DNA from: Thioalkalivibrio sulfidiphilus HL-EbGr7
GTDB lineage: Bacteria > Pseudomonadota > Gammaproteobacteria > Ectothiorhodospirales > Ectothiorhodospiraceae
DNA: 64,000 nucleotides
Reading direction: 5' to 3'
Assembly (NCBI RefSeq): GCF_000021985.1
Contig: NC_011901.1
Span: 1,922,001 to 1,986,000 of the forward strand
Part shown: piece by piece, positions 26,610 to 40,834 of the stretch
Layout: every line of letters begins with the position of its first letter
Position numbering within the stretch: the stretch's first letter is position 1
Position numbers and translations under genes: made by a program
Notes under the pieces: model-generated
The model's database searches: none
Seen by the model: the letters and a program-made list of their open reading frames with translations, nothing else
What the model was told of the DNA's origin: nothing

Positions 26610-27524
26610 GGCCTGGGCGAGGCTCTCGGGATCCTGCACGCAGGCGAGCGCGAGGGTCTTGTCGATGCGCTTGTTGAGGCCCGTGAGCACCTTGCCCGGG
26701 CCCAGCTCCAGCACGGTGGTCACGCCATCGGCGGCCATCTTCTGCACCGACTCCACCCAGCGCACCGGACGGTGCAGCTGCGCGGCGAGCACGGCGCGGA
26801 TCTGGGCCGGATCCGAATGACTGGACACATCCACATTGTGGATCACGGGAATGGACGGGGAGACGATCGCCACCGAGGCCAGGCGCTCGGCGAGGCGTTC
26901 GGCCGCGCCCGCCATGAGCCGGCAGTGGGAAGGCACGCTCACCGGCAGTTTCACGCTGCGCTTGGCGCCGGCCTCGGCAGCCAGGGCCACGGCCCGGTCC
27001 ACCGCGGCGGTCTCGCCGGCGATCACCACCTGCCCCGGGGAATTGAAGTTCACCGCCTCCACCACGCCGCCCTCGGCGGCGCGGGCGCAGACCTCGATCA
27101 CCTGGGCGTCATCCAGGCCCAGGATCGCGGCCATGGCCCCCTGCCCCGGCGCCACGGCGCCCTGCATGAGCCGGCCGCGTTCGGCCACCAGGCCCGCGGC
27201 ATCGCTGAAGCCCATGGCGCCTGCACACACCAGCGCGGTGTACTCGCCCAGGCTGTGGCCCGCCATCACCGCAGGCGCCGGTCCGCCCGCCGCCTGCCAG
27301 ACCCGCCACACGGCCACGCCGGCCGCCAGCATGGCCGGCTGGGTGTTCTCGGTGCGGTTCAGGTCTTCCTCGGGTCCGTTCTGCACCAGGCTCCACAGAT
27401 CGAAGCCCAGCACGTCGGAGGCCTCCTGGAAGGTCTCGCGAACCTGGGGATGGGCATCGGACAGGGCGCTCAGCATGCCAAGGGACTGGGAGCCCTGGCC
27501 GGGGAACACGCAGGCGAAGGTCAT
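26589..27524 (-). CDS. fabD: Malonyl-CoA:ACP transacylase with an element-derived C-terminus
   Basis: FabD loads malonyl groups onto ACP. The active serine is in AGHSLGEYTALV, the oxyanion glutamine in VFPGQGSQ, and the histidine in SVPSHCRLM. The start is the ATG at 27524. The final residues LGACRT and the TAG are encoded by the inserted element at 26441-26609. Joining the DNA on either side of the element gives AQALGQVQG and a stop, probably the original end. The loss is outside the catalytic domain, so the enzyme is likely active. fabH, plsX and rpmF do not adjoin it. Confidence 0.95.
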   Translation of the reverse strand: MTFACVFPGQGSQSLGMLSALSDAHPQVRETFQEASDVLGFDLWSLVQNGPEEDLNRTENTQPAMLAAGVAVWRVWQAAGGPAPAVMAGHSLGEYTALVCAGAMGFSDAAGLVAERGRLMQGAVAPGQGAMAAILGLDDAQVIEVCARAAEGGVVEAVNFNSPGQVVIAGETAAVDRAVALAAEAGAKRSVKLPVSVPSHCRLMAGAAERLAERLASVAIVSPSIPVIHNVDVSSHSDPAQIRAVLAAQLHRPVRWVESVQKMAADGVTTVLELGPGKVLTGLNKRIDKTLALACVQDPESLAQALGACRT

Positions 27525-27697
27525 GGGGGAATGGCCTCTGTTTTGGGAGGGAAATCAGGCCGCGTAGTTTAGGCAATCCATCCGCATGCGGGCAAATCGG
27601 TCACGCGGCGTTGTGAACAAGGTTCACCAGGCCCTTGTTTTATCGGCCCGGTTGTTGATAATGGGCCGCTTGACTCGACCCGACCGACTGCAGGTAT

Positions 27698-27916
27698 ATG
27701 GCCAAAGAAGACCACATTGAAATGGAAGGCACGGTGCTGGACACCCTGCCCAACACCATGTTTCGTGTACAGCTGGACAACGGCCACATCGTCACGGCCC
27801 ACATCTCCGGACGCATGCGCAAGAACTACATCCGCATCCTCACCGGCGACCGTGTCACGGTGCAGATGACCCCCTACGACCTCACCAAGGGCCGCATCAC
27901 CTACCGCAACAAGTAA
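27698..27916 (+). CDS. infA: Translation initiation factor IF-1
   Basis: The 72-residue protein is a full OB-fold IF-1 ([36 protein letters not shown], then [11 protein letters not shown]). IF-1 binds the ribosomal A site during initiation. It is divergent from fabD, and the gap of 173 bases should hold both promoters. A strong terminator follows. Confidence 0.98.
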   Translation: MAKEDHIEMEGTVLDTLPNTMFRVQLDNGHIVTAHISGRMRKNYIRILTGDRVTVQMTPYDLTKGRITYRNK

Positions 27917-27941
27917 GCGCCGCGCCCGCCACGCAGGATTC

Positions 27942-27979
27942 AAACGACAAACGCCGCAGAGATGCGGCGTTTGTCGTTT
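27942..27979 (+). terminator. Intrinsic terminator of infA
   Basis: A perfect 17-bp stem, AAACGACAAACGCCGCA and its complement, closes on GAGA, 26 bases after the infA stop. The arm's own TTTGTCGTTT supplies the T-rich end. Confidence 0.9.
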
Positions 27980-28018
27980 CTGGTCTCTGGTTTCTACAAG
28001 CCCGATCAAAAGCCAACC

Positions 28019-28098
28019 GCGAAGGATGCAAAGGGAGTACGCCAGGGTCGCGAAGGGTCTTTTTTCAAAAGGATTTCCTTCGCGCCCTTTGCGTTCCG
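28019..28098. repeat. Imperfect intergenic palindrome (CGAAGG/CTTTGCG family)
   Basis: CGCGAAGGATGCAAAGGG on the left is partly mirrored by CCTTCGCGCCCTTTGCG on the right, between convergent infA and clpA. Similar sequence lies at 43674 and 57367. Confidence 0.6.
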
Positions 28099-28107
28099 GC
28101 TTTTCCC

Positions 28108-30369
28108 TTACGATGCCACCGGCTCTTCTTCGTACTCCAGCGCCAGGGCACCGTCGCGCACGGTGACGCTCACCTCGCCGCCGCCGGCCAGACGGCCGAA
28201 CAGGATCTCCTCGGCGAGCGGCTTCTTGATGTGCTCCTGGATCACGCGTGCCATGGGCCGGGCGCCCATCTTCGGGTCGTAGCCGTGCTCGGCCAGCCAG
28301 GTGCGGGCCTCCTCGTCCACGTCCAGCACCACCTTCTTCTCGTCCAGCTGCGCCTGCAGCTGGGTGAGGAACTTGTCCACCACGCTGGCGATGGTCTCCG
28401 GCGCCAGGGGGCGGAACTGGATGATGGCGTCCAGGCGATTGCGGAACTCGGGCGTGAAGGTGCGCTTGAGCACTTCCATGGCGTCGCTGGAATGATCCTG
28501 GCGGGTGAAACCCATGGTGGCGCGGCTGGAGACATCCGCGCCCACGTTGCTGGTCATCACCAGGATCACGTTGCGGAAATCCACCTTGCGGCCGTTGGTG
28601 TCGGTAAGCGTGCCGTGGTCCATCACCTGCAGCAGCAGGTTGAACACGTCGGGGTGGGCCTTTTCCACCTCGTCCAGCAGCAGCACCGCGTGGGGATGCT
28701 TGAGGATCGCGTCGGTGAGCAGGCCGCCCTCGTCATAACCCACGTAGCCGGGCGGCGCACCGATCAGGCGCGACACCGTGTGCCGCTCCATGTACTCAGA
28801 CATGTCGAAGCGCACCAGTTCGATGCCCAGCAGGTCGGCCAGCTGGCGGGTGACCTCGGTCTTGCCCACGCCGGTGGGACCGGCGAACAGGAAGGAACCG
28901 ATGGGCTTCTGCCCGTCGCCCAGGCCCGAGCGGGCCATCTTGATGGCGGCCGCCAGGGTGGAGATGGCCTCGTCCTGGCCGAACACCACCATGTTCAGGT
29001 TGCGCTCCAGGTTCTTGAGGGTCTCCATGTCGGAGGCGGAGACGCTCTTGGGCGGGATGCGCGCGATCTTGGCGACGATGGCCTCCACGTCGTGCACGGA
29101 GATGGTCTTCTTGCGCGTGCTGGCCGGCTGCAGGCGGCGGTTGGCGCCGGCCTCGTCGATCACGTCGATGGCCTTGTCCGGCAGGTGGCGGTCGGTGATG
29201 TAGCGGCTGGCCAACTCCGCCGCCGCCCGGAGCGCCTTGTTGGTGTAGCGCACGTCGTGGTGCGACTCAAAGCGCGACTTGAGCCCTTTCAGGATCTCGT
29301 AGGTCTCGTCCACCGTGGGCTCGTTCACGTCGATCTTCTGGAAGCGCCGTGCCAGCGCCCGGTCCTTCTCGAAGATGCCCCGGTATTCCTGGTAGGTGGT
29401 GGAGCCGATGCACTTCAACTCGCCGGAGGCGAGCATGGGCTTGATCAGGTTGGAGGCGTCCATGACGCCGCCGGAGGCGGCACCGGCACCGATGATGGTA
29501 TGGATCTCGTCGATGAACAGTACCGAACCCTTGCGGCGCTTGAGCTGGGCCAATACACCCTTGAGGCGCTTCTCGAAATCACCCCGGTACTTGGTGCCCG
29601 CCACCAGGGCACCCAGGTCCAGGGAGTAGATCACCGCGTCCTTGAGGACCTCGGGCACCTCCCCGTCGACGATCTTCTTGGCCAGGCCCTCGGCGATGGC
29701 GGTCTTGCCCACGCCCGCCTCGCCCACGTACAGCGGATTGTTCTTGCGCCGGCGGCACAGGATCTGCACCGTGCGCTCCAGCTCGTGGGCGCGGCCGATG
29801 AGCGGGTCGATCTTGCCCTTGCGGGCCTGTTCGTTGAGGTTGGTGGCGTAGGCCTCCAGCGGGTTCTGGCGGTTCTCCTCGCCCTCGGCGGGCGCCTCCT
29901 GCTGGCTCGAGGCCTCCTCGTCGGGATGCTCCTCGGGCACCTTGGAGATGCCGTGGGAGATGTAGTTCACCACGTCCAGGCGGGCCACGTCGTGCTGGGA
30001 CAGCAGGTACACGGCGTGGGATTCCTGCTCGCCGAAGATGGCCACCAGCACGTTGGCGCCGGTGACCTCCTTGCGCCCGGAGGACTGCACGTGGAACACC
30101 GCCCGCTGCAGCACCCGCTGGAAGCCCAGGGTGGGCTGGGTGTCGCGGGGGTCATTGGGGGGCAGGCGCGGGGTGTTGGCGTCCACGAACTCCGCCAGCT
30201 CGCCGCGCAGCTTGTCCAGGTTGACGCCGCAGGCGCGCAGCACCGAGGCGGCGGTGGGGTTTTCCGTGAGGGCGAGCAGCAGGTGCTCGACGGTCATGAA
30301 CTCGTGACGTTTCTCGCGAGCGGCCTTGAAGGCCAGGTTGAGTGAGAATTCGAGTTCCTTGTTGAGCAT
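28108..30369 (-). CDS. clpA: ATP-dependent Clp protease ATP-binding subunit ClpA
   Basis: ClpA unfolds proteins and feeds them to ClpP. The N-domain (residues 1-140) is followed by two AAA+ modules with Walker A motifs [13 protein letters not shown] and [12 protein letters not shown] and Walker [10 protein letters not shown] and [10 protein letters not shown]. Length 753 aa is normal. It lies downstream of its adaptor clpS, as in most gammaproteobacteria; clpP is not in the window. A very long mirror frame on the plus strand is not a gene. Confidence 0.98.
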   Translation of the reverse strand: MLNKELEFSLNLAFKAAREKRHEFMTVEHLLLALTENPTAASVLRACGVNLDKLRGELAEFVDANTPRLPPNDPRDTQPTLGFQRVLQRAVFHVQSSGRKEVTGANVLVAIFGEQESHAVYLLSQHDVARLDVVNYISHGISKVPEEHPDEEASSQQEAPAEGEENRQNPLEAYATNLNEQARKGKIDPLIGRAHELERTVQILCRRRKNNPLYVGEAGVGKTAIAEGLAKKIVDGEVPEVLKDAVIYSLDLGALVAGTKYRGDFEKRLKGVLAQLKRRKGSVLFIDEIHTIIGAGAASGGVMDASNLIKPMLASGELKCIGSTTYQEYRGIFEKDRALARRFQKIDVNEPTVDETYEILKGLKSRFESHHDVRYTNKALRAAAELASRYITDRHLPDKAIDVIDEAGANRRLQPASTRKKTISVHDVEAIVAKIARIPPKSVSASDMETLKNLERNLNMVVFGQDEAISTLAAAIKMARSGLGDGQKPIGSFLFAGPTGVGKTEVTRQLADLLGIELVRFDMSEYMERHTVSRLIGAPPGYVGYDEGGLLTDAILKHPHAVLLLDEVEKAHPDVFNLLLQVMDHGTLTDTNGRKVDFRNVILVMTSNVGADVSSRATMGFTRQDHSSDAMEVLKRTFTPEFRNRLDAIIQFRPLAPETIASVVDKFLTQLQAQLDEKKVVLDVDEEARTWLAEHGYDPKMGARPMARVIQEHIKKPLAEEILFGRLAGGGEVSVTVRDGALALEYEEEPVAS

Positions 30370-30394
30370 GGCGTAAACCCCGTATGTGCCGTTG

Positions 30395-30715
30395 TCAGGC
30401 CTGCTCCATCGCGCACAGCAACGGATGCTGGTGCTGACGGGCGTAGTCGTTTACCTGGGCCACCTTGGTCTCGGCGATGTCACGGGGGTAGATGCCACAC
30501 ACACCCTTACCCCGGGTATGCACGTGCAGCATGATGCGCGTGGCCTTCTCCCGGTCCATGCCGAAAAAACTCTCCAGGACTTCAACCACAAACTCCATAG
30601 GAGTGTAGTCATCGTTGAGCAGTACGACCTGATACTGCGGCGGTGGCTTGAGTTTCGGTCGAGCCTCCTCGACGGCCAGACCCCGGTCGGGTGTGTCTTT
30701 CCTTTCTTCTCCCAT
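30395..30715 (-). CDS. clpS: ClpAP adaptor protein ClpS
   Basis: ClpS delivers N-degron substrates to ClpA. The core [20 protein letters not shown] holds the binding-pocket Asp residues, and the [11 protein letters not shown] segment is conserved. An unstructured N-terminal tail of about 28 residues is present, as needed for ClpA binding. It is 25 bases upstream of clpA. Confidence 0.97.
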   Translation of the reverse strand: MGEERKDTPDRGLAVEEARPKLKPPPQYQVVLLNDDYTPMEFVVEVLESFFGMDREKATRIMLHVHTRGKGVCGIYPRDIAETKVAQVNDYARQHQHPLLCAMEQA

Positions 30716-30841
30716 AATGCTTTGAGCGCTGCTTTCTCTGAACGGTTCAATGGGGCAGATTGCCCGGAGGATTGAGGGAGTCCCGGAGCCGGGAAATCGC
30801 CGATTCCGGATGCCTCGAGTATAGCCCAGCGGGGCACCGGC

Positions 30842-30872
30842 AAACCCTCTCCCACACTGCGGGAGAGGGTTT
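30842..30872 (-). terminator. Probable terminator of icd
   Basis: AAACCCTCTCCC and its perfect 12-base complement surround ACACTGC, just beyond the icd stop. The T-run on the minus strand is short (GTTTG), so strength is uncertain. Confidence 0.65.
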
Positions 30873-30883
30873 CCCGTCCGGTG

Positions 30884-32143
<1,260 letters not shown>

Positions 32144-32277
32144 GGGGTCTCCCTGATGTGGATCGCGGTTAAGTGCTCATTATACACCCGGCCGCAGCCC
32201 TGGGGTGGTGGGCCCCGGCGCCCCGGCCAGAGGTTCCTGTGATAATCTGCCCGCCTGCGTCACTCACCCGCCTCGCC

Positions 32278-32757
32278 ATGCCGTCAGCCGACCAGTACAC
32301 CACCGCCCGCCCCTGGACTCCCCGGGCCACCGTGGCCGCCGTGGTGGAACGGGACGGGCGATTCCTGATGGTGGAGGAACAGGTGGACGGCGGCCTGCGC
32401 CTGAACCAGCCGGCCGGGCACCTGGAGGACGGCGAATCCCTGCTCCAGGCGGTGATCCGGGAGACCCTGGAGGAGACCGCCTGGCATTTCCGCCCCGAGG
32501 CCCTGGTGGGCATCTACCGCTGGCGCCACCCGGGCGGCGAGACCTTCCTGCGCTTCGCCTTCGCCGGCACGGTCCATGACCAGGACGGCACCCGCAGCCT
32601 GGACCCGGACATCCTTCGCAGCCTGTGGCTGGACCGGGACACCCTGGTCACGGAACGCGCGCGCCTGCGAAGCCCCCTGGTGCTGCGCTGCGTGGACGAC
32701 TACCTGGCCGAACGGCGCTACCCCCTGGCACTCCTGCAGGACCTGCCAAGCCCATGA
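32278..32757 (+). CDS. Nudix hydrolase, NudJ-like
   Basis: The Nudix box is intact: [20 protein letters not shown] (G-x5-E-x7-REUxEE). The ATG at 32278 starts the protein; the frame upstream is not conserved-looking. NudJ-type enzymes hydrolyse nucleoside di- and triphosphates or thiamine pyrimidine diphosphate. Its stop overlaps the mnmA start (ATGA). In many gammaproteobacteria this gene precedes mnmA and hflD. Confidence 0.92.
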   Translation: MPSADQYTTARPWTPRATVAAVVERDGRFLMVEEQVDGGLRLNQPAGHLEDGESLLQAVIRETLEETAWHFRPEALVGIYRWRHPGGETFLRFAFAGTVHDQDGTRSLDPDILRSLWLDRDTLVTERARLRSPLVLRCVDDYLAERRYPLALLQDLPSP

Positions 32758-33848
32758 GCGGCCCCCGACACATCATCGTGGGCATGTCCGGGGGCGTGGA
32801 CTCCTCCGTGGCCGCCCTGCTGCTGATCCAGGCCGGCTACCGGGTGGAAGGCCTGTTCATGAAGAACTGGGAGGAGGACGACGAGCCCGGCTACTGCGCC
32901 GCCGCCGAGGACCTGGCCGATGCCAAGGCCGTCTGCGAAGTACTCGAGATCCCCCTGCACAAGGTGAACTTCTCCGCCGACTACTGGCACCGGGTGTTCA
33001 GTCACTTTCTGGACGAATACCAGGCCGGTCGCACCCCCAACCCGGACATCCTGTGCAACAAGGAGATCAAGTTCCGGGCCTTCCTGGACTACGCCCGGCA
33101 ACTGGGCGCCGATGGCATCGCCACCGGCCACTACGCCCGCATCGGACGCGACGGGGAGTCCTACACCCTGCTGGCCGGCCGGGATGCCAACAAGGACCAG
33201 ACCTACTTCCTCTACACCCTGGGCCAGGAACAGCTCTCGAAGTCCCTGTTTCCCATCGGCGAACTGGAGAAGCCCCGGGTCCGGGATCTGGCCCGGGCGC
33301 ACGGCCTGCCGGTGTTCGCCAAGAAGGACAGCACCGGCATCTGCTTCATCGGCGAGCGCCGTTTCAGGGATTTCCTGCAGACCTACCTGCCCGCCCGGCC
33401 CGGGGAGATCGTCGACCCGGAGGGCAACCGGCTGGGGGAACACCAGGGGCTCATGTACTACACCCTGGGCCAGCGACAGGGCCTGGGCATCGGCGGCGTG
33501 CACGACGCCGGGGAGGCCCCCTGGTACGTGGTGGACAAGGACATGGCGCACAACCGCCTGATCGTCGCCCAGGGCCATGACCACCCCCTGATGCACCACC
33601 GGGGCCTGGAGGCCCAGGACCTGCACTGGGTGTCGGGCGAAGCCCCCCGGGAGGCCTTCAGCTGCCGGGCGCGCATCCGCCATCGCCAGCCGCTGCAGGC
33701 CTGCCGGGTGGAGCCGCACGCCGACGGCCGGGTGCGTGTGCTGTTCGACGAGGCCCAGCGGGCCATCGCACCGGGGCAGTCGGTGGTCTTCTACCAGGAG
33801 GATCGCTGCCTGGGCGGCGGCATCATCGTGCGCCGATTCCATCCCTGA
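32754..33848 (+). CDS. mnmA: tRNA-specific 2-thiouridylase MnmA
   Basis: MnmA thiolates U34 of Lys, Glu and Gln tRNAs. The PP-loop is [15 protein letters not shown]. The catalytic cysteines are in [12 protein letters not shown] and [10 protein letters not shown]. The ATG at 32754 overlaps the Nudix stop; the upstream extension is a shadow. Length 364 aa is normal. mnmC, which finishes the other U34 modification, lies at 60656. Confidence 0.97.
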   Translation: MSGPRHIIVGMSGGVDSSVAALLLIQAGYRVEGLFMKNWEEDDEPGYCAAAEDLADAKAVCEVLEIPLHKVNFSADYWHRVFSHFLDEYQAGRTPNPDILCNKEIKFRAFLDYARQLGADGIATGHYARIGRDGESYTLLAGRDANKDQTYFLYTLGQEQLSKSLFPIGELEKPRVRDLARAHGLPVFAKKDSTGICFIGERRFRDFLQTYLPARPGEIVDPEGNRLGEHQGLMYYTLGQRQGLGIGGVHDAGEAPWYVVDKDMAHNRLIVAQGHDHPLMHHRGLEAQDLHWVSGEAPREAFSCRARIRHRQPLQACRVEPHADGRVRVLFDEAQRAIAPGQSVVFYQEDRCLGGGIIVRRFHP

Positions 33849-33913
33849 ATGCCTGCGGCAAAATCACGGGCTGACGTTCATCCGACGTGCCGTTTCACGG
33901 TATAGTGATATAG

Positions 33914-34597
33914 ATGACTCGGGGTTCCACACCCCGCTCCGCCACCCGACCCCAAGACAAGGCCAGACCGCTCGTGGACGCCAGCCAACGCAACCGTGTG
34001 ATCGCCCTCGCCGCCCTGTTCCAGGCGGCCTCCCTGGTCAAGGACGTGGCCTGGCACGGGCGCTGCGACCCGGACGAGTTCCGCACCATGGTGGGCAGCC
34101 TGTTCAGCTTCGAGGCCTCGGACGTCGAGGGCATCTACGGCAACGTGCATCGCCTGCGCCGCGGCCTGCAGGCCCTGGCCAGCCAGCTGGAGAACCGGGG
34201 CTCGGGCAACGACATGGAGCTGACCCGCTACGTGATCGGCCTGCTGTTCCTGGAGCGCAAGCTCATGAAACAGCCCCACATGATCCAGGGGGTGCGCGAG
34301 GGCATCCAGGGCGCCGAGCGCCAGCGGGACTATTTCGACGACCCGACCCACGAGAGCGTCAACGCCGCCCTGGCCCAGACCTACCAGGACACCATCAGCC
34401 AGCTGGGTCCGCGCATCATCGTGCAGGGCGAACAGGCCCATCTGTCCAACAGCGACAACGCCGCGCGCATCCGCACCCTGCTGCTCTCGGGCATCCGCGC
34501 CGCGGTGCTCTGGCGCCAGGCGGGCGGTTCCCGCTGGCGCCTGCTGTTCTCGCGGGCCGGACTGCTGCGCGAGACCCGCGCCCTGCTGGCCCACTGA
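33914..34597 (+). CDS. hflD: High-frequency lysogenization protein HflD homolog
   Basis: The protein is mostly helical and matches HflD ([40 protein letters not shown], then [17 protein letters not shown]). HflD is a membrane-associated protein known to bind phage lambda CII; its native role is less clear. The start at 33914 is uncertain, with GTG at 33974 (VDASQRNRV) as alternative. It follows mnmA as in other genomes. Confidence 0.9.
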
Positions 34598-34634
34598 ACC
34601 ATTCCAATACACATCTCACCACGGGGATCCCTCC

Positions 34635-37382
<2,748 letters not shown>

Positions 37383-37400
37383 GCCTCCGGCAGTCACATA

Positions 37401-37439
37401 TCCTTCACCGGGTGTCGCGCAGTGATGCCCGGTGAAGGA
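37401..37439 (+). terminator. Terminator-like hairpin after acnA
   Basis: TCCTTCACCGGG pairs perfectly with its complement around 15 bases, 19 bases after the acnA stop. No strong T-run follows. Confidence 0.6.
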
Positions 37440-37501
37440 AACACTTGCAGCCAGAAACCACAGGCTGTAGTTTACGTGCGGGGCTTAGAATTCATGGGCT
37501 T

Positions 37502-37885
37502 ATGAACAATAAGCAGAAACTGCGTACGATTTACCTAGTTCCGGGCCAGGTTTTGGCCGAGGACATCCACGACCGCACCGGTCGACTGCTGATGCCCGCC
37601 GGCCTGCCCCTCAAGGAACGCCATCTGCGCGTGCTCATGACCTGGGGTGTCACCGAGGTCACCATCTGGACCGAAACCCAGCCCGACAACGACGAGCAAC
37701 CCGGCCATTCCGACGCCGACCCGGCAACACCCGTCCTCGATCCCGCCCTTCGCAGCCGCCTGGCCCCGGTGGCCGATGACCTGTTCAGACATTGCGACAT
37801 GAGTCTTCCGGTCAGCCAGACCCTCTACGAGGCGTCCCTACGACGCATAGCCGCAGAGGCCGGACGCAACAAGGGCAGCCCATGA
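37502..37885 (+). CDS. Small protein resembling the N-terminal part of HD-GYP proteins
   Basis: The ATG at 37502 is used because the frame upstream is unconvincing. The segment LVPGQVLAEDIHDRTGRLLM, with LPLKERHLRVLMTWGVTEV, resembles the stretch found in front of HD-GYP or HDOD domains. The rest is polar. It overlaps the HDOD gene start by four bases, so it is translationally coupled to it. The function is unknown but likely in signalling. Confidence 0.7.
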   Translation: MNNKQKLRTIYLVPGQVLAEDIHDRTGRLLMPAGLPLKERHLRVLMTWGVTEVTIWTETQPDNDEQPGHSDADPATPVLDPALRSRLAPVADDLFRHCDMSLPVSQTLYEASLRRIAAEAGRNKGSP

Positions 37886-38733
37886 CCCATCCCATCTGCC
37901 AGGAGCTGATCAGGGAACACATCGAGCTCGGCAGCCTGCCGGACGTCTATCACCGCATCGAGGAGGCGGTCAACGACCCCACCAGCTCCTTCGATGCCAT
38001 GGCCCGGCTCATCGAACACGATCCCGCCCTCACCGCCCAGGTGCTCAAGCTCGCCAACAGCCCGCTGTACGGCTTCCCCTACAAGATCCAGTCCGTGGCG
38101 CGCGCCGTGAGCATCATCGGCACCCAGCAGCTGCGCGACGTGGTGCTGGCGGCCACGGTAATCCGCTTCTTCAACGAGATCCCCTTGGGCCAGGTGAACA
38201 TGGAGAGTTTCTGGCGTCACAGCATCGCCTGCGGGCTGGTGAGCCGCGCCATCGCCACCTTCCGGCGCGAACCCAACGTGGAGCGCTTCTACGTGTGCGG
38301 TCTGCTGCACGACCTGGGCCGGCTGGTCATGTTCATGCACCTGGAAGGCAAGCTGACCCTGCTGCTCAAACGCCGCGACGAAATGGGCGAACTGCTGTTC
38401 AAGGTGGAACAGCAGATCCTCGGATTCGACCATGCCGCCCTGGGTGGCGCCCTGCTGGAGGCCTGGCGCCTGCCGCCGGCGTTCAGCGAGGCGGTGCGGT
38501 TTCACCACAATCCGGGTGAGGCCAGCAACTACCCCGTCGAGGCCGCCGTGGTCCATGTGGCCGACAGCATCGCCAATGCCCTGCGCATGGGCACCAGCGG
38601 CGAAAGGTTCGTGCCACCCGTCGACCCTGTGGCCTGGAATCGAATTGCACTGCCGGGTGGCATTCTTGAGCAGGTGATCGAGTATACTGAGCAGCATTAT
38701 CAACAGGCCGTCGAAGTCTTCCTGGCGTGTTGA
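37882..38733 (+). CDS. HDOD domain protein
   Basis: The HDOD domain occupies residues ~15-215 (ELGSLPDVYHRIEEAVNDP, DPALTAQVLKLANSPLYGFP, then VCGLLHDLGRLVMFM). HDOD domains are HD-related but usually lack catalysis and act in signalling. The ATG at 37882 overlaps the previous stop. The gene is followed 51 bases later by a GGDEF-EAL gene, so the three may form an operon. Confidence 0.9.
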   Translation: MTHPICQELIREHIELGSLPDVYHRIEEAVNDPTSSFDAMARLIEHDPALTAQVLKLANSPLYGFPYKIQSVARAVSIIGTQQLRDVVLAATVIRFFNEIPLGQVNMESFWRHSIACGLVSRAIATFRREPNVERFYVCGLLHDLGRLVMFMHLEGKLTLLLKRRDEMGELLFKVEQQILGFDHAALGGALLEAWRLPPAFSEAVRFHHNPGEASNYPVEAAVVHVADSIANALRMGTSGERFVPPVDPVAWNRIALPGGILEQVIEYTEQHYQQAVEVFLAC

Positions 38734-38784
38734 GCAGCACAACAGGACAGTTGACACATCCTCGGACCGCCACAGACGGAACGC

Positions 38785-40731
38785 ATGCCATACAACATGG
38801 CCGAGAACGGCAATCACCCACTGCCGGAAATGGAGTTCCTCAAGCGCAGGGTCGAATACCTGGAACAGACCACCCAGTGGCACAGCTACGCCATGGACGT
38901 GCTTGCGTCCATGACCGCGATATTCGGTGACAGCGCGCGCAACCGCGACACCGCCTCAATCCTCAAGAACGCCCACGAATGCATCGACCGGATCCTGGAT
39001 TTCCAGCAGACCGGTTATTACATCGTCGACGACGAATCCAGCTTCAACCTGGTCTATGCCCCGTCCCAGGAGGACAAGACCAGCATCGAGGCCGAGGTGG
39101 AGGTCTTCATCCGCAACGGCATGTTCTCCTGGGCCATCAACCAGAATCACCCGGTGTGCCTGCCTTCCCGGGATCGCCAGTCCACCATCATCCTGCACGT
39201 GATCTCCACCCGCACCCGCATCCGCGGCATGTTCGCCGGGCGTCTGGGCGAGGAAAGGGTGGGCACCACGGAGTCGGCGCTCAAGCTGCTGTCGATCGTG
39301 CTGTTCAATACCGCCTACGCCCTGGAGAGCGCGGCACTGTACGCCCTCATGGAGCAGCAGCAGCGCACGCTCAAGAAGATCACCGAACGCCAGTCCAAGG
39401 AACTGGTGCACCAGTACAGCCACGACCTGCTCACCAACCTGCCCAACCGCATCCTGTTCGTGGACCGACTGGAGCAGAGCATCGGCCGGCGCGCCAGCCG
39501 CGATGCACACCTGGCGGTGATCCTGCTGGACCTGGACAACTTCAAGCGAGTCAACGATTCGCTAGGCCACAAGAGCGGCGACCTGCTGATCAAGCAGCTG
39601 GGCGAAGACCTGCGCAAGGTATTCCTGGGCAACGAGCTGGCGCGACGCTACGGCATCGAGGCCTCCAGCATCACCCTCTCCCGCCTCGGCGGTGACGAGT
39701 TCGGCATCATCCTGGACGAAGTGGATTCACTGGACCTGGTGGTGCGCATCGTGCAGCACCTGATCGAGGTGATCAGCCGGGAACACGACATCGAGGGACA
39801 CCAGGTGTTTCTCACCTGCAGCGTGGGCATCAGCGTGTTCCCCTACGACGGCGACGACGCCGACACCCTGATCAAGAACGCCGACGCGGCCATGTACGAC
39901 GCCAAGCAGCGCGGGCGCAACAGCTTCCAGTTCTACACCAAGGACATCAACTCCCAGACCTACCGCCAGCTGATCCTGGAAAACCAGCTGGTCAAGGCCC
40001 TGGCCCGGGAGGAGTTCGAGGTGCATTACCAGCCCCAGGTGGACGTGATCTCCGGGCAGGTGGTGGGCGCCGAGGCCCTGGTGCGCTGGCGGCACCCGGA
40101 GAAGGGCCTGCAGCCGCCGGCCAACTTCATCGCCATCGCCGAGGAGACCGGCATCATCGAAGGACTGGGCGCCTGGGTGCTGCAGAAGGTCTGTCAGGAC
40201 ATCCGGCAACTCACCCGGGACGGATACCGGATCCCGCGCATCTCCATCAACCTCTCGGCGCGCCAGTTCCGCCAGTCCGACCTGGTGGAGCAATGCCGCA
40301 ACACCATCAGGTCCGCGGGTATCGCCCCCGCCTACATCGAGCTGGAGCTGACCGAAAGCACCATCATGAAGGACATCGACATCGCCGTGGGCATGCTGCG
40401 CCAGCTCAACGCACTGGGTGTGCGCCTGGCCATCGATGATTTCGGCACCGGCTATTCATCGCTCAACAACCTCAAGCACTTCCCCATCGACACCCTGAAG
40501 ATCGACAAGTCCTTCGTGCGCGACATCCCCGGCGACCGGGACGACGAGGCCATCGTCACCGCCATCGTGGCCCTGGCCAAGAGCCTGGAACTGGAGGTGG
40601 TGGCCGAAGGCGTGGAGACCCGGGAACAGCTCGGCTTCCTCAAACGACTGGGATGCGAGATCGTGCAGGGCTACTTCTTCAGCAGGCCGCTGCCGTTTGA
40701 AGGGTTCAGGGAATACCTTAAAGGCAAGTAA
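38785..40731 (+). CDS. GAF-like-GGDEF-EAL cyclic di-GMP enzyme
   Basis: The first ~190 residues look like a GAF-like sensor (KRRVEYLEQTTQWHSYAMDV) with no membrane helix. A full GGDEF follows with RLGGDEFGI near residue 302. The EAL domain has AEALVRWRHP, INLSARQF, ELELTESTI, DDFGTGYSSL, KIDKSFV and VAEGVET, all catalytic positions intact. Both activities are possible. It is cytoplasmic and shares an operon with the HDOD gene. Confidence 0.93.
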   Translation: MPYNMAENGNHPLPEMEFLKRRVEYLEQTTQWHSYAMDVLASMTAIFGDSARNRDTASILKNAHECIDRILDFQQTGYYIVDDESSFNLVYAPSQEDKTSIEAEVEVFIRNGMFSWAINQNHPVCLPSRDRQSTIILHVISTRTRIRGMFAGRLGEERVGTTESALKLLSIVLFNTAYALESAALYALMEQQQRTLKKITERQSKELVHQYSHDLLTNLPNRILFVDRLEQSIGRRASRDAHLAVILLDLDNFKRVNDSLGHKSGDLLIKQLGEDLRKVFLGNELARRYGIEASSITLSRLGGDEFGIILDEVDSLDLVVRIVQHLIEVISREHDIEGHQVFLTCSVGISVFPYDGDDADTLIKNADAAMYDAKQRGRNSFQFYTKDINSQTYRQLILENQLVKALAREEFEVHYQPQVDVISGQVVGAEALVRWRHPEKGLQPPANFIAIAEETGIIEGLGAWVLQKVCQDIRQLTRDGYRIPRISINLSARQFRQSDLVEQCRNTIRSAGIAPAYIELELTESTIMKDIDIAVGMLRQLNALGVRLAIDDFGTGYSSLNNLKHFPIDTLKIDKSFVRDIPGDRDDEAIVTAIVALAKSLELEVVAEGVETREQLGFLKRLGCEIVQGYFFSRPLPFEGFREYLKGK

Positions 40732-40828
40732 GAAGTGTGAATTGGGAAATGGGATGTGAAGTGAGAAGTGCGATTTGAGAAGTGCGAAGTTTGAGCATTT
40801 TACTTCCCACTTCCCAATTCACACTTCT
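40731..40828. repeat. Intergenic palindrome between convergent genes
   Basis: AGAAGTGTGAATTGGGAA at 40731-40748 recurs in inverted form at 40811-40828, perfect over 18 bases. The middle holds further GAAGTG-like pieces. It may act as a two-way terminator for the GGDEF-EAL and fumC genes. Confidence 0.8.
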
Positions 40829-40834
40829 GACTTC

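Noticed and set aside
28231-30345. A 704-codon open frame on the plus strand
   Set aside because: It mirrors clpA exactly, and high-GC coding DNA often leaves the antisense frame open. Its translation has no recognisable motifs and clpA is unmistakable.
33914-33960. A tRNA 3' end (GGGGTTCCACACCCC stem-loop)
   Set aside because: No other arms or a CCA-end pairing could be found, and it lies inside the hflD frame.
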